From: Caldifarciminota bacterium
GTDB taxonomy: Bacteria; Hydrothermota; Tepidihabitantia; B3-TA06; JALVRC01
Assembly: GCA_027025255.1 (NCBI GenBank)
Contig: JALVRC010000083.1
Span: forward strand, 1-38,516
Reading direction: 5' to 3'
Length of the DNA stretch: 38,516 bases
The notes below the pieces were generated by a model. That model saw only the letters and a list, made by a program, of their open reading frames with translations. It made no database searches and was not told where the DNA came from. A program made the translations under genes and the position numbers. Every line of letters begins with the position of its first letter. Position 1 is the first letter of the stretch. Shown piece after piece: positions 17,639 through 26,730 of the stretch.

Positions 17639-20313
17639 ACGGGCCTTTTTTTAAAGTATTCAATAGAGCTGGGTATTTCTATATCTTTTCTTATCTCATA
17701 GCTCTTGGTTAATTGATTCAGGTTTAAGGGAAAGTGTGTATAAAGAAATATATCATGCGTAAGATTACTGTAACCAATTCCAATGGAGGGTGTTAACTTT
17801 AGGTATCCTGATATAATACTGAATTTTGGTGTTATGTATGCTGCAAAGGCAAAAGAAGTAATGGTGTCTGCTATTGCGTATTCAAAAAGAAATGAACCGT
17901 AAACTTTCTCTATGAAAAAGTGCGGGAAATCTATGCCGAACATAGGAGAGAATAAAGGAAATGTTAATCGCGAGACAAATTTTCCTCTTTTAGTGCCTGT
18001 TATAAGAGAGTCATTCAAGGTTATTAAACTACCAGAGCCGTAGGAAAAGGCTATCCCATTATTCCAGATGGCTTTATGTAATAGATCAGTTTTAAGATTA
18101 ATGCCTGTCCCATATACAATATCCGTGGGATTGAAGTGGGTGATGGGACTGTTTAATCCTGAATAGAAATTAAGAGTATTTACAGAGTTTAAGTATAGAT
18201 TTAAGGTTAATCCCGCATTCTGCCATATATTTATATCTGATACACTTATATTTGAGATATTTGAATTGTAAATAGTGTTTGAGTATATAGTTAAAGACCT
18301 GATAAGGTTTATTTTGGATATGTAGAGTATATGGTTTATGGAAAATGTGGAAAGAATATTTTCATTATATAAGAAGGTTATATTTAAAGGGGTGTAAGGT
18401 ATACCCTTGAAGGAGTAGTTGAGGGTAAAAGAAGGCAGGTTAGAAGATAAATTAAAGCTTAACTCAAGCGCTAAGGAATTTATTTCAAATGGATCATGGG
18501 TAACATATAAGAGATTGAGAATAACAGGTTCGTACGAATATATATAAGGTAGTATTAAATCAGGAATAATCATATCTTTAAAATTTTCAAATGTTGATTT
18601 CTTTTTGTAGGAATAATGATTGATATGTGGAATGGTATTCTTATCTTTTTTAAGAAAATTGTTTGCTACTATAGCCGTGGCATCTGTTTGACGTATCGCT
18701 TCACCATCAGTTCTTAATGATATATAGTATAATTTATTCCCGATTATACAGGGGGCTGTACTGAAGTCCCCTGTTTCAATTTTATAGAATTTATGTTCTT
18801 TTGGATTATATTTATACGTTTGCCATCTGTTTAAGTAGTTTGAAGAGAAGTAGAGTTCATTCTGGTAAGTATTTAAATAGGAGAATGAGTATTCAACATT
18901 TGTTATAGGTTTTAGCGTGTTCTTCGTTGTTGAGATTTTGTATAAATTATTCCCCCATCCGTCAATATGCCCTATTGCATATATAGTTGTATCATCAAAG
19001 AAAGTCATATCCTGTATTAATAGACTATCAAGTATAAGAAATATTGTTTTTTTCTTTGTATCTAAATTGTATTTATAAATTGTACAGCCTTTTTTGTCCG
19101 GCAGTGCTTTTGTATAGTAAAGTATGTTATTCTTAACAGCGTATGATCTAATATCATCTTGAAGAATAAATCTTTTTCTTCTATTGTTTAACGCATACAA
19201 TCGCCTTGTAAATCTAAAACAAAGATAAGAGGTATTTTTACCATTTTTCTCCATTTCAGCCAATGTGTAATATATTATGCCTTTGTCTGATTTTATAGGC
19301 AGTGGTATTGTACCGGTTGCTATCTTTTCAATTTTTTTTGTTTTAGCGTTTAATCTATATAATCCTTCATCTTTCCCCTGTGAATTGTATGAAAGGTCAT
19401 ACGGTTTATTCATATAAAAGTATATGTAATTGTCCATTGCAAAAAGATAGTTTAATCTTGTTGAAGAGTAAAGCTCTTTGCCGGCATCTCTAAAACTTGA
19501 TTTTATGTATCTTTTTTCTCTCCATTTATTGTAAAGTTTAATTCTTTCACTCTTATATACTTTGATAGCTGCAACGTCATAATTTATAAGTTGAGAAATG
19601 TTTTTCCCGTATTCGGTGTAGTATTTTCTAAGATTTTCTCTTTTGAGGTGTTTTTCCCAGGCTACATTTATAAGTGGAACAATTGAATCTTCTCCCTTTA
19701 AAAACCTTGTAAACTCTCCACCAATAATGTATGGCAGAGAATAAGAAGGATAATTCTCAGGTATATGGTAAAGGTAGCTGAAAGAAGGTAGAGCATTCTT
19801 AGAGGCAAGCAGGGTAGTATATGGATCGTAATAGCCTTCATTTAGTCTTCCTTCATATGGGACAATACTTGATTCAGTAGAAACTGTTATACCTTCTATC
19901 ATTGCCATTGGTGCCATTACATTCGGGATTAGGATTCTTCCAAAGATTTTGTGCAAGAGCCCTATAATCCCTCCAACATTCGTAAGATGTGAAATGTGTG
20001 TGTATTCATGGACAGATACTTCTCTCCACCATCCTCTCATCGTTCCGAACCTGAAATCCGGATACGGAATATTACTGAAAAGATGCGTAGCGTATCTTGT
20101 AGGGTCTGCAAATCCGTTTGAAGCCAATCCAATATCTTCAATCACCACAAAGGTCTTTTTAGGGTTGTTTCCGGTAAGACTGTCAACATGAGGCTTGTAG
20201 TAGTTTAAATAATTAAATACCATAAGAGCTTCTTCTTTGTATCCAGAAGGGTAGTATATAAGGAAGTTGTCATTCCCTAATCCATGAAGGGTGAGTAAAA
20301 TAAGTATATGCAT
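17632..20313 (-). CDS. Secreted zincin-type metalloprotease domain fused to a propeller-like region and a putative C-terminal β-barrel
   Basis: An 893-residue protein with a minimal signal segment (MHILILLTLHGLG). Residues 95-145 hold a zincin site: HEYTH at 102-106 and a probable third ligand E140 in MAMIEGITVSTES, as in peptidase MA-like families. From about 285 to 560, repeated YxF/YxL strands (LYRLNAKTKKIEKIATG, LYKISTTKNTLKPI, TYKYNPKEHKFYKIETG) look like a TolB/WD-type β-propeller. After about 590, long alternating strands (GSFLFEYAIADTITSFAFAA) suggest an outer-membrane barrel. Family naming is uncertain. It is the last of the minus-strand operon, one base after the TPR lipoprotein stop, with GGAG before its ATG. 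Confidence 0.65.
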   Translation of the reverse strand: MHILILLTLHGLGNDNFLIYYPSGYKEEALMVFNYLNYYKPHVDSLTGNNPKKTFVVIEDIGLASNGFADPTRYATHLFSNIPYPDFRFGTMRGWWREVSVHEYTHISHLTNVGGIIGLLHKIFGRILIPNVMAPMAMIEGITVSTESSIVPYEGRLNEGYYDPYTTLLASKNALPSFSYLYHIPENYPSYSLPYIIGGEFTRFLKGEDSIVPLINVAWEKHLKRENLRKYYTEYGKNISQLINYDVAAIKVYKSERIKLYNKWREKRYIKSSFRDAGKELYSSTRLNYLFAMDNYIYFYMNKPYDLSYNSQGKDEGLYRLNAKTKKIEKIATGTIPLPIKSDKGIIYYTLAEMEKNGKNTSYLCFRFTRRLYALNNRRKRFILQDDIRSYAVKNNILYYTKALPDKKGCTIYKYNLDTKKKTIFLILDSLLIQDMTFFDDTTIYAIGHIDGWGNNLYKISTTKNTLKPITNVEYSFSYLNTYQNELYFSSNYLNRWQTYKYNPKEHKFYKIETGDFSTAPCIIGNKLYYISLRTDGEAIRQTDATAIVANNFLKKDKNTIPHINHYSYKKKSTFENFKDMIIPDLILPYIYSYEPVILNLLYVTHDPFEINSLALELSFNLSSNLPSFTLNYSFKGIPYTPLNITFLYNENILSTFSINHILYISKINLIRSLTIYSNTIYNSNISNISVSDINIWQNAGLTLNLYLNSVNTLNFYSGLNSPITHFNPTDIVYGTGINLKTDLLHKAIWNNGIAFSYGSGSLITLNDSLITGTKRGKFVSRLTFPLFSPMFGIDFPHFFIEKVYGSFLFEYAIADTITSFAFAAYITPKFSIISGYLKLTPSIGIGYSNLTHDIFLYTHFPLNLNQLTKSYEIRKDIEIPSSIEYFKKRPVY

Positions 20314-20314
20314 G

Positions 20315-20890
20315 TTATACTCCGTAATTCTTTAAATACTTTTCAAGCCATTCTGTAATTTTTTCCTTTCCCTCCTGTGTATTTGGAGAGGCAGTAAAAC
20401 TTGAATCTATAGTCTGAATCTCCGATAGTGCCTTATCATACTCTTCTGCATAGACATATTCTCTTGCAAGAACAGCATGTAAAAGCTTATAGTTTATCTG
20501 AGTGTCATGGGAAAAGACATACTCTGCATCTTTATTTAAAACAAAAAAGATATTATCTACTACCTTTGAGTAGTTGTGTTTTGCACTGGTGCTTATTGCA
20601 AGTCCTGCGTATAAATCAAGTAGGCTATCGGTATTGGGAAGCCCATTCTCAAAGGCTTCAATAGCCTTATTCATACTATCAAGTTTCATATATGTCCATC
20701 CGAGACCATTGTAAGCATCAGCAAAAGTCATGTCCCAATCTAAGGCTGATTGAAAATATGAAAGTGCCTGTGGGTAGTTTTTTGCTTCAAAACTATCCCA
20801 TCCGCTTTCAGTATCACTAACTGCAAAGTCTGTACAGCCTGAAAGACCAAAAATAACTACAAATAGAATAGTGGCTATATGCTTTTTCAT
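20315..20890 (-). CDS. TPR-containing lipoprotein
   Basis: A 191-residue protein with a textbook lipoprotein signal peptide: MKKHIATILFVVIFGLSGC, lipobox LSGC, Cys at 19. Two tetratricopeptide-like repeats follow (GWDSFEAKNYPQALSYFQSA and AYNGLGWTYMKLDSMNKAIE), with a third, weaker helical pair after about 90. GGGAGG precedes the ATG, which overlaps the subtilisin stop in an ATGA junction. TPR lipoproteins usually scaffold envelope complexes. Its coupling to a secreted protease upstream and a zincin downstream suggests that it serves those proteins, which is inference. Confidence 0.8.
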   Translation of the reverse strand: MKKHIATILFVVIFGLSGCTDFAVSDTESGWDSFEAKNYPQALSYFQSALDWDMTFADAYNGLGWTYMKLDSMNKAIEAFENGLPNTDSLLDLYAGLAISTSAKHNYSKVVDNIFFVLNKDAEYVFSHDTQINYKLLHAVLAREYVYAEEYDKALSEIQTIDSSFTASPNTQEGKEKITEWLEKYLKNYGV

Positions 20891-22845
20891 TTTAAACCTC
20901 CCTGTATAAGTATTTTTTCTATTGTTTTGTTTGTTTTAAGAAAGTAAATGCCAGAGGGAAGTGTAATTTCAAAATGTTCATTACTTTTTAAAACACAATT
21001 TTTTAAAACTCTGCCGTTAACAGCTATAAGTTTTATAGGCTGTACTTTTTTAGTATTGTTAGAAAAGTAGAGTGTATTATGTCTTATCGTATGAATCAGC
21101 GAAGAGGTATTTTCTACTATTCTGTAGGTGCCTTGAGCAACTTTCACATTGTTAGTTGTATTAATCCTTTTCCAGTTTCCATTTTCAAACTTTTCTATAT
21201 ATGCATCTTTAAGTGTAATTATAAATGTATTGTTTCCCTTTAGACTGAACCCTTCTTTTTGATTAAAGAGATAAAATGGTTTATCAGAGGTTATTATAGC
21301 ATTTTTGATATAAGCAATTTGTGAGAATGTGAATGTAAATGATGTATCAATATTTTCTGCTACAACATTGATTGTATAGTTCCCGGTTGAAGCAACATAA
21401 ATAGTGGAAACATATCCGTAGGTATTGGTTAGAGCCTTTAAAGTTCCTGTGTAGAAGGAAGAGTTAGCCTTAACTGTTATTTGTGGCTCTGCCTTTAAAA
21501 GCCTATTTGCATATAGATATACGTCAAGATAGTGTGCATCTACTGGATGAATAACTGGATAGATTGATAAGGTTAAAGGCTTTTCACCAGAACCTCCACC
21601 TAAGGCATCAACAGGGTTTACAAGCCCGTATCCATAGATATTATCGTATCCATAGGCTCCTAAATCAGTAGCAGTATTATAAAGAACGGATTTTATACTT
21701 GATACAGATGTATATCCTTTAGATTTTAAAAGAGCTACTATCGCTGATACATGTGGTGTTGCCATTGAAGTTCCCTGTAAGAAAACAAATGCGAAATTGG
21801 AAACATTATGTGAAGAGACATCGTCCATTATATCTTTGAATGTTTCCTGCAATATGCCGTCAGCCATACCATCACTGTTCAAGTCCTTAGTTATATCACC
21901 TCCAGGAGCGACAATGTCAATGCCAGTACCATAATTTGAATAGTATGAAAGTCTGTTGTTATAGTCAGTGGCTCCTACAGCAATGCATTCTTCAAATCCA
22001 CCGGGATAAGATATTTGACTTTTACCATCATTCCCTGTTGCAGCAACAACAACGCAATTTTTACTTACTGCATATTTTATTGCATCGTGAACTTCATTCA
22101 TATAAGAACTGTCTCCTGGCGCTCCTCCGAGACTGAGATTTATTACATCTGCTCCATGGTCCACAGCGTAGGTTATACCATTTGCAATGGCTGAAAATGA
22201 ACCAGTGCCGGTATTGTCTAATACCCTTACAGGCATTAAAGATACATTGTATGCTATGCCTGCAACACCATAGTTATTGTTTGTTCTCTGGGCAACCGTA
22301 CCAGCAACATGGGTACCATGTCCATTTTCATCGTTGGGATGGTTATCGTTATTTATAAAGTCGTATCCACTAACAAATGACACACCATCAAGATCCTTTG
22401 CTTTATGGTACATCCCATCAGATGATGATACTTCGCCTGTTTCATGAGAAGGTATTGTATAGTCTTCAAATGCTATACCAGTGTCTACAATAGCCACTAT
22501 AACACTACTATATCCACCAGGGTTATTATCCCATACCTTTTCCATATTTAAGTGAGCGCTGTTGAAAGACCACTGGTAGGAAAAATATGGATCATTGGGG
22601 GTAAAGAATGCATGCATTATTCCGTCGGGAATTGCATAAATAATTCCTGGTTCATTCATTAGTTTCTTTGAGAGTAGAAGAGGATCTTCAGTACATTGAT
22701 AAATATGGGTTTTAATAGATGCGTTATAACTGAGTTCTTTAAGATTATATAGTTTAGCAATCTCTGTATGATAGCTTGAGTCGTACTTGATAATAATTCT
22801 ATTCGGTACGTACTGAAAAGACATAAAAAGGATTGTAAATATCAT
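20887..22845 (-). CDS. Subtilisin-like S8 serine protease with T9SS-like tail
   Basis: A 652-residue secreted protease. A short hydrophobic start (MIFTILFMSF) follows AAAGGAGGAAAT. Residues 12-95 look like an S8 prodomain (YVPNRIIIKYDSSYHTEIA, EPGIIYAIPDG). The catalytic triad is complete: D121 in VIVAIVDTGIA, H176 in NGHGTHVAGT and S360 in QGTSMATPHVSA, with oxyanion Asn272 in AATGNDGKS. A β-rich region of about 420-600 follows. The end (PIKLIAVNGRVLKN, then LPSGIYFLKT and KILIQ) resembles a type A sorting tail. The gene lies 19 bases after the response regulator start region and overlaps the TPR lipoprotein by four bases. Confidence 0.9.
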   Translation of the reverse strand: MIFTILFMSFQYVPNRIIIKYDSSYHTEIAKLYNLKELSYNASIKTHIYQCTEDPLLLSKKLMNEPGIIYAIPDGIMHAFFTPNDPYFSYQWSFNSAHLNMEKVWDNNPGGYSSVIVAIVDTGIAFEDYTIPSHETGEVSSSDGMYHKAKDLDGVSFVSGYDFINNDNHPNDENGHGTHVAGTVAQRTNNNYGVAGIAYNVSLMPVRVLDNTGTGSFSAIANGITYAVDHGADVINLSLGGAPGDSSYMNEVHDAIKYAVSKNCVVVAATGNDGKSQISYPGGFEECIAVGATDYNNRLSYYSNYGTGIDIVAPGGDITKDLNSDGMADGILQETFKDIMDDVSSHNVSNFAFVFLQGTSMATPHVSAIVALLKSKGYTSVSSIKSVLYNTATDLGAYGYDNIYGYGLVNPVDALGGGSGEKPLTLSIYPVIHPVDAHYLDVYLYANRLLKAEPQITVKANSSFYTGTLKALTNTYGYVSTIYVASTGNYTINVVAENIDTSFTFTFSQIAYIKNAIITSDKPFYLFNQKEGFSLKGNNTFIITLKDAYIEKFENGNWKRINTTNNVKVAQGTYRIVENTSSLIHTIRHNTLYFSNNTKKVQPIKLIAVNGRVLKNCVLKSNEHFEITLPSGIYFLKTNKTIEKILIQGGLK

Positions 22846-22864
22846 ATTTCCTCCTTTTAAAAGG

Positions 22865-24169
22865 TTAAAAGTTTTTTTTATAAAGCCCGAACTTTTTCAT
22901 CCTGTATCTAAGTGCAAATCTTCCTATACCAAGAATCTTTGCAGCTTTAGATTGATTCCACCCTGTTTCATTTAAAACTTTGATTATCAGTTCTTTTTCA
23001 GATATCTCTCTTTCTCTTGTTAGTTTGTTGAATGAAATATCGTCAAGTAGGTCAAATATTGTTTCAATGCTTACTATATCCTCATCAGCAATGATCATTA
23101 CTCTTTCTACAAGATTTCTTAATTCTCTGATGTTCCCGGGCCAAGAGTATTTCATAAGTATTTCAAGTGCCTCTTTGGAGAATATTTTTTTTGCTATATT
23201 ATGTTCTTTAGAATACAGGGATACAAAATATTTCACAAGGTCAGGTATATCTTCGGGGTGTTTTCTTAAGGGAGGCGTTTTTATATCAAATACATTAATT
23301 CTGTAGTAAAGATCTATCCTAAAAAGGCCTTTATCAATAAGTTTCTTAAGGTTTTTATTTGTTGCAAAAATCATTCTAACATCAACTTTTCTTGGTTTAT
23401 TGTCTCCGAGACGCTCTATTGTTTTATTCTCAAGAACCCTTAAGAGCTTTGATTGAAGATTATATTGCATATCTCCAATTTCGTCGAGAAAAAGCGTTCC
23501 TCTGTGAGCCATTTCAAATTTACCTTTTTTATCTTTAATTGCTCCTGTAAAAGCTCCTTTACTAAAGCCAAAAAGCTCACTTTCTAAAAGCTCTGAGGGA
23601 ATTGCAGAACAGTTGATTGCTACAAAAGGCTCCCTTGCTCTCGGAGAATATTTGTGGATATTGTAAGCTACAAGTTCTTTCCCTGTCCCTGTCTCTCCCA
23701 TTATTAAAACGGATGTGGAGACCTTCGCAATCTTTCTAATCCTTTCAAAGAGTTTTTTCATGGGTTGTGATTTGCCTATCATTTCAATAGGTAGACGGTG
23801 TTTGGCTTTATCTTTTAGTTTAAGGGCTTTTTCAATCATGGATTTTAATGTAGTTATAGAAAACGGTTTTTCAATATATTCAAATGCACCTTCTTTTATT
23901 GCTTGAGTGGCTTCATTTAATGAACCAAAGGCTGTGATTAAGATTATAGGAATTCTTATGTTTTTTTTCTTTAGTTTTTTTAAAAGTTCTGTTCCTGACA
24001 TCTCTGGCATTTTAATGTCTGATATGATTACGTCCCCATGCCCTTCTATAATATATTTAAATGCATTTGTAGGAGAAGAAAAGGTAGCAATTTTATATTC
24101 ATTTCCAAAGGTACTGGAAAGAATTCTTAGAATTTTTTCTTCATCATCTATTACAATGATTTCTTTCAT
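22865..24169 (-). CDS. NtrC-family sigma-54-dependent response regulator
   Basis: A 434-residue three-domain activator. The receiver domain has acidic DDE at 8-10, phospho-acceptor D51 in VIISDIKMPEMSG, T79 and K101 in EKPFS. The AAA+ domain has Walker A GETGTGKE (158-165), the sigma-54 contact loop GAFTGA (205-210), Walker B LFLDEIGD (226-233) and an arginine-finger block RIDLYYRINVFDI. A Fis-type helix-turn-helix covers about 392-430 (WNQSKAAKILGIGRFALRYR). All parts are intact, so phosphorylation-controlled activation with sigma-54 is expected. No partner histidine kinase is in the window, and I saw no -24/-12 promoter in the intergenic gaps. It starts three bases after the phosphofructokinase gene. 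Confidence 0.93.
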   Translation of the reverse strand: MKEIIVIDDEEKILRILSSTFGNEYKIATFSSPTNAFKYIIEGHGDVIISDIKMPEMSGTELLKKLKKKNIRIPIILITAFGSLNEATQAIKEGAFEYIEKPFSITTLKSMIEKALKLKDKAKHRLPIEMIGKSQPMKKLFERIRKIAKVSTSVLIMGETGTGKELVAYNIHKYSPRAREPFVAINCSAIPSELLESELFGFSKGAFTGAIKDKKGKFEMAHRGTLFLDEIGDMQYNLQSKLLRVLENKTIERLGDNKPRKVDVRMIFATNKNLKKLIDKGLFRIDLYYRINVFDIKTPPLRKHPEDIPDLVKYFVSLYSKEHNIAKKIFSKEALEILMKYSWPGNIRELRNLVERVMIIADEDIVSIETIFDLLDDISFNKLTREREISEKELIIKVLNETGWNQSKAAKILGIGRFALRYRMKKFGLYKKNF

Positions 24170-24172
24170 ATC

Positions 24173-25408
24173 CTAAGGGTATATAAATGCTTCTTTATAG
24201 GTTTTTATAAATGCTTCTTCCGAAATAGACGTAATATTTGAAAATCTGTTTAACATTTCTTTATTTCTTATATCTTCCTTTTTTAGCCTTATCATATAGT
24301 TATATGCAACCTCATAGTATTCACTGTTAATATTTACCCTTCTTGTCTTTATTGTTTCACTGTCTTTATAGAGTTCTTCAAATGGGATTGTATATAGTAT
24401 GTCATCATCGTAGTAAATAAGTGCGTTACTTTTCCCATTAAGAATTGTTTTTATAGCTCCGAATCCAAGATCTCTTGTATACTCCATATCAAATGGAATT
24501 GGCGGAGCGGATCTAAGTTCATACCCTATTTGTTTTGATATTATTTTGATATTTATTCCTATTTGAGAAAGATGCTCTTTTACTTTCTTGGCAAGGATAT
24601 GACTTAATGAGAAATCATTTACCCTCACATGTCCGTATTCATCGTATTCAACATTTCCAATCTTTTTAAGATTGTCTACATCTATCTTTTCAAGGACGCC
24701 TTCAGCTATAATAGCTACTCCATATGGTTTTTTATAAGCGAGTCTTTTTATAACTGCTCCTTCCAATATTTTTACAATAGTTGTTAGAGCGACTTTTTTA
24801 TTCCCAAATTCTTCCGGAATGATTGCTGTTGTGGCTCCTGCTGATTTAGCAATTCCCAATGCAAGATGGCCTGCTTCTCTTCCTTGAGTTACAACAAAGT
24901 ACCATCTTTTTGTAACCTTTGAGTCAAACATAAGATTCTCAACTATGTTTGTTCCTATGTGTCTTGCTGTTTCAAATCCAAAAGTAGGCATATTCCCCGG
25001 GATTGGTAAGTCGTTATCAATAGTCTTTGGTACGTGTATAATATTTAAGGTCTCTTTAGATGCTTTATATACTTTATATGCAGCAAGCCCGGTGCCATCA
25101 CCTCCAATAACTATAAGATGGGTAATTCCTTTACTTTTTAGAACTTCTATTGTATTTTTCATTCTTTCTTCTGTATATGGCTTTTCTCTTGATATGCCAA
25201 GTATAGAGCCGCCAGTGTAATGTATACGGGAAACATTATTGATAGATAAGGGAATAATTGAATCGTCATTTCCTTTTGCAATATGCTTAAATCCATCAAT
25301 AATGCCTAAAATCTCAATCCCGTTATTCTCCGCTTCTATAACTGAAGCTCCTATAACTCCGTTAATACCAGGAGCAGGCCCTCCACCTACAAGGATACCA
25401 ATCTTCAT
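24173..25408 (-). CDS. pfkA: Phosphofructokinase (6-phosphofructokinase family)
   Basis: A 411-residue enzyme phosphorylating fructose 6-phosphate to fructose 1,6-bisphosphate. It has the N-terminal GGGPAPGIN (8-16), GGDGT at 102-106, catalytic VPKTIDNDLP at 126-135, FGFETAR and a YELRSAPPIPFD substrate block. At the two donor-determining positions it has Gly (GGDGT) and Lys (PKTIDND). Classical ATP enzymes have Gly/Gly and PPi enzymes Asp/Lys. The Gly/Lys pair occurs in plant and trypanosomatid ATP enzymes, so ATP is favoured but PPi is not excluded. The start overlaps the aldolase stop (ATGA) and has no clear ribosome binding site, pointing to coupling. Confidence 0.9.
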   Translation of the reverse strand: MKIGILVGGGPAPGINGVIGASVIEAENNGIEILGIIDGFKHIAKGNDDSIIPLSINNVSRIHYTGGSILGISREKPYTEERMKNTIEVLKSKGITHLIVIGGDGTGLAAYKVYKASKETLNIIHVPKTIDNDLPIPGNMPTFGFETARHIGTNIVENLMFDSKVTKRWYFVVTQGREAGHLALGIAKSAGATTAIIPEEFGNKKVALTTIVKILEGAVIKRLAYKKPYGVAIIAEGVLEKIDVDNLKKIGNVEYDEYGHVRVNDFSLSHILAKKVKEHLSQIGINIKIISKQIGYELRSAPPIPFDMEYTRDLGFGAIKTILNGKSNALIYYDDDILYTIPFEELYKDSETIKTRRVNINSEYYEVAYNYMIRLKKEDIRNKEMLNRFSNITSISEEAFIKTYKEAFIYP

Positions 25409-26730
25409 CTGTCAATTATTGTATATTTTTTTGTAATGTTCATATTTATAATATTTTTTGTATTAACTACATTGAGCTGTTTAAAAAGAAATGTAAATCT
25501 TTCCTTTAGAGAAGCCCTTAATTCTTTTTTTATACTTTCATCAAGTGCATAAAATTTATGTTTGAGTATTCCTGCTGCTCTTTTTCTGTTTTTATAAATG
25601 AATTGTTGTTCGCTCATCCCTTCTTTCCACTGATTCTTGAAATTGTTCTTAACCACGCTTACGATTTCCTCCTTTAGTTCCGAAGGGAGTGCGTCATGGT
25701 CCATGATTATATTCTGAAATTCTGTTGCAAGATGAATTTCAGCAGTTCCAGCCTCAGGGAATTTATCAAAAACTTCTTTGGGTAGTGTACTTGCTCCATG
25801 CTGAACAGCCCCAGCCAAACCATATTCTTCTCTTGCAACCTTAGAAAGTGTTTTTAAGGTGTCAAAATCAATTTTTACTCTGGCTATATTACCGTCAGGC
25901 AATACAACTCCTCCATGAGTCGTTCCTGTTTGAATACTTACCTTACTGATACCTATTTTCCCTTCAGGCATGAATTTATTAAATTCATCAAGATATGCTC
26001 GTAATTCTTCTACAGTAGAGTTCTTCCCTCCTATCTCTCCAATCTCTCCTCCTGTTGATACAGTTATGGGTTCTATATTCCTTATAAGATTTGTAAATTC
26101 TGCTGTGTATTTACTGTTTAGATACTGTTGTTCAGCTACTGTTTGTTTTTCTATAATAACCAGAGTAGAAGCATCAATGTCTATCTGATAAAATCCTGCC
26201 TCAATGGCTGTGTGTATAAGCTCTTTTAGGGTGTTTATCTCTTTATTTTTTTCTTCCTCGCTTGCAAAAAATTTTTTTCTGTTAACTTGAAAGTGGTCTC
26301 CCTGAATAAAAATGTAGCCTTTATATCCTTCCTTAAGTGCTGCTAAAAGCACAGAGCCGACATATTCTATTGGCATCTGATCAGTATACCCAATTTCAGT
26401 TCTTGCAATTTCAAATATAAAGGCTCCTACACCGTTTTCTATCGCAGATGAAAATACAGCTCTTGCCATCTCATAGCTCATTACTCTTAAATTCATTGCT
26501 GGTACAGTTATGTCAAGATATTTCCCTTTGCCTTTTTCTTTATAAAATTCATATATGGATGATAGGTAAATATCTTTGCTCTCTGCGAGAAGTCTTATGG
26601 TCCTATAGACGTTCTGTTTCTTTTCAAAATCAGGAGAAATAAGTCCGTTTAATAGCTCTGGGATATCTTCGTTTATAAAACCTGCATCATTAAGTATTTT
26701 TGCTCTATTTCCCTCTATTAAGTAGTTCAT
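25405..26730 (-). CDS. fba: Class II (zinc) fructose-bisphosphate aldolase, long form
   Basis: A 441-residue aldolase joining or cleaving fructose 1,6-bisphosphate and the two triose phosphates. Motifs in order: IFIQGDHFQVN with catalytic Asp145 and zinc ligand His146, IDIDAST (184-189), VSTGGEIGEIGGKN (224-237), TGTTHGGVV with His272, and AVQHGASTLP with His311. These correspond to the class II metal site. The protein is about 80-150 residues longer than the common class II enzymes, with extra N-terminal helices and a C-terminal extension (residues 350-441). It starts in a TAATG overlap with the fructose-bisphosphatase stop and ends in an ATGA overlap with phosphofructokinase. A tagatose-bisphosphate aldolase is less likely in this context. 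Confidence 0.85.
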   Translation of the reverse strand: MNYLIEGNRAKILNDAGFINEDIPELLNGLISPDFEKKQNVYRTIRLLAESKDIYLSSIYEFYKEKGKGKYLDITVPAMNLRVMSYEMARAVFSSAIENGVGAFIFEIARTEIGYTDQMPIEYVGSVLLAALKEGYKGYIFIQGDHFQVNRKKFFASEEEKNKEINTLKELIHTAIEAGFYQIDIDASTLVIIEKQTVAEQQYLNSKYTAEFTNLIRNIEPITVSTGGEIGEIGGKNSTVEELRAYLDEFNKFMPEGKIGISKVSIQTGTTHGGVVLPDGNIARVKIDFDTLKTLSKVAREEYGLAGAVQHGASTLPKEVFDKFPEAGTAEIHLATEFQNIIMDHDALPSELKEEIVSVVKNNFKNQWKEGMSEQQFIYKNRKRAAGILKHKFYALDESIKKELRASLKERFTFLFKQLNVVNTKNIINMNITKKYTIIDR

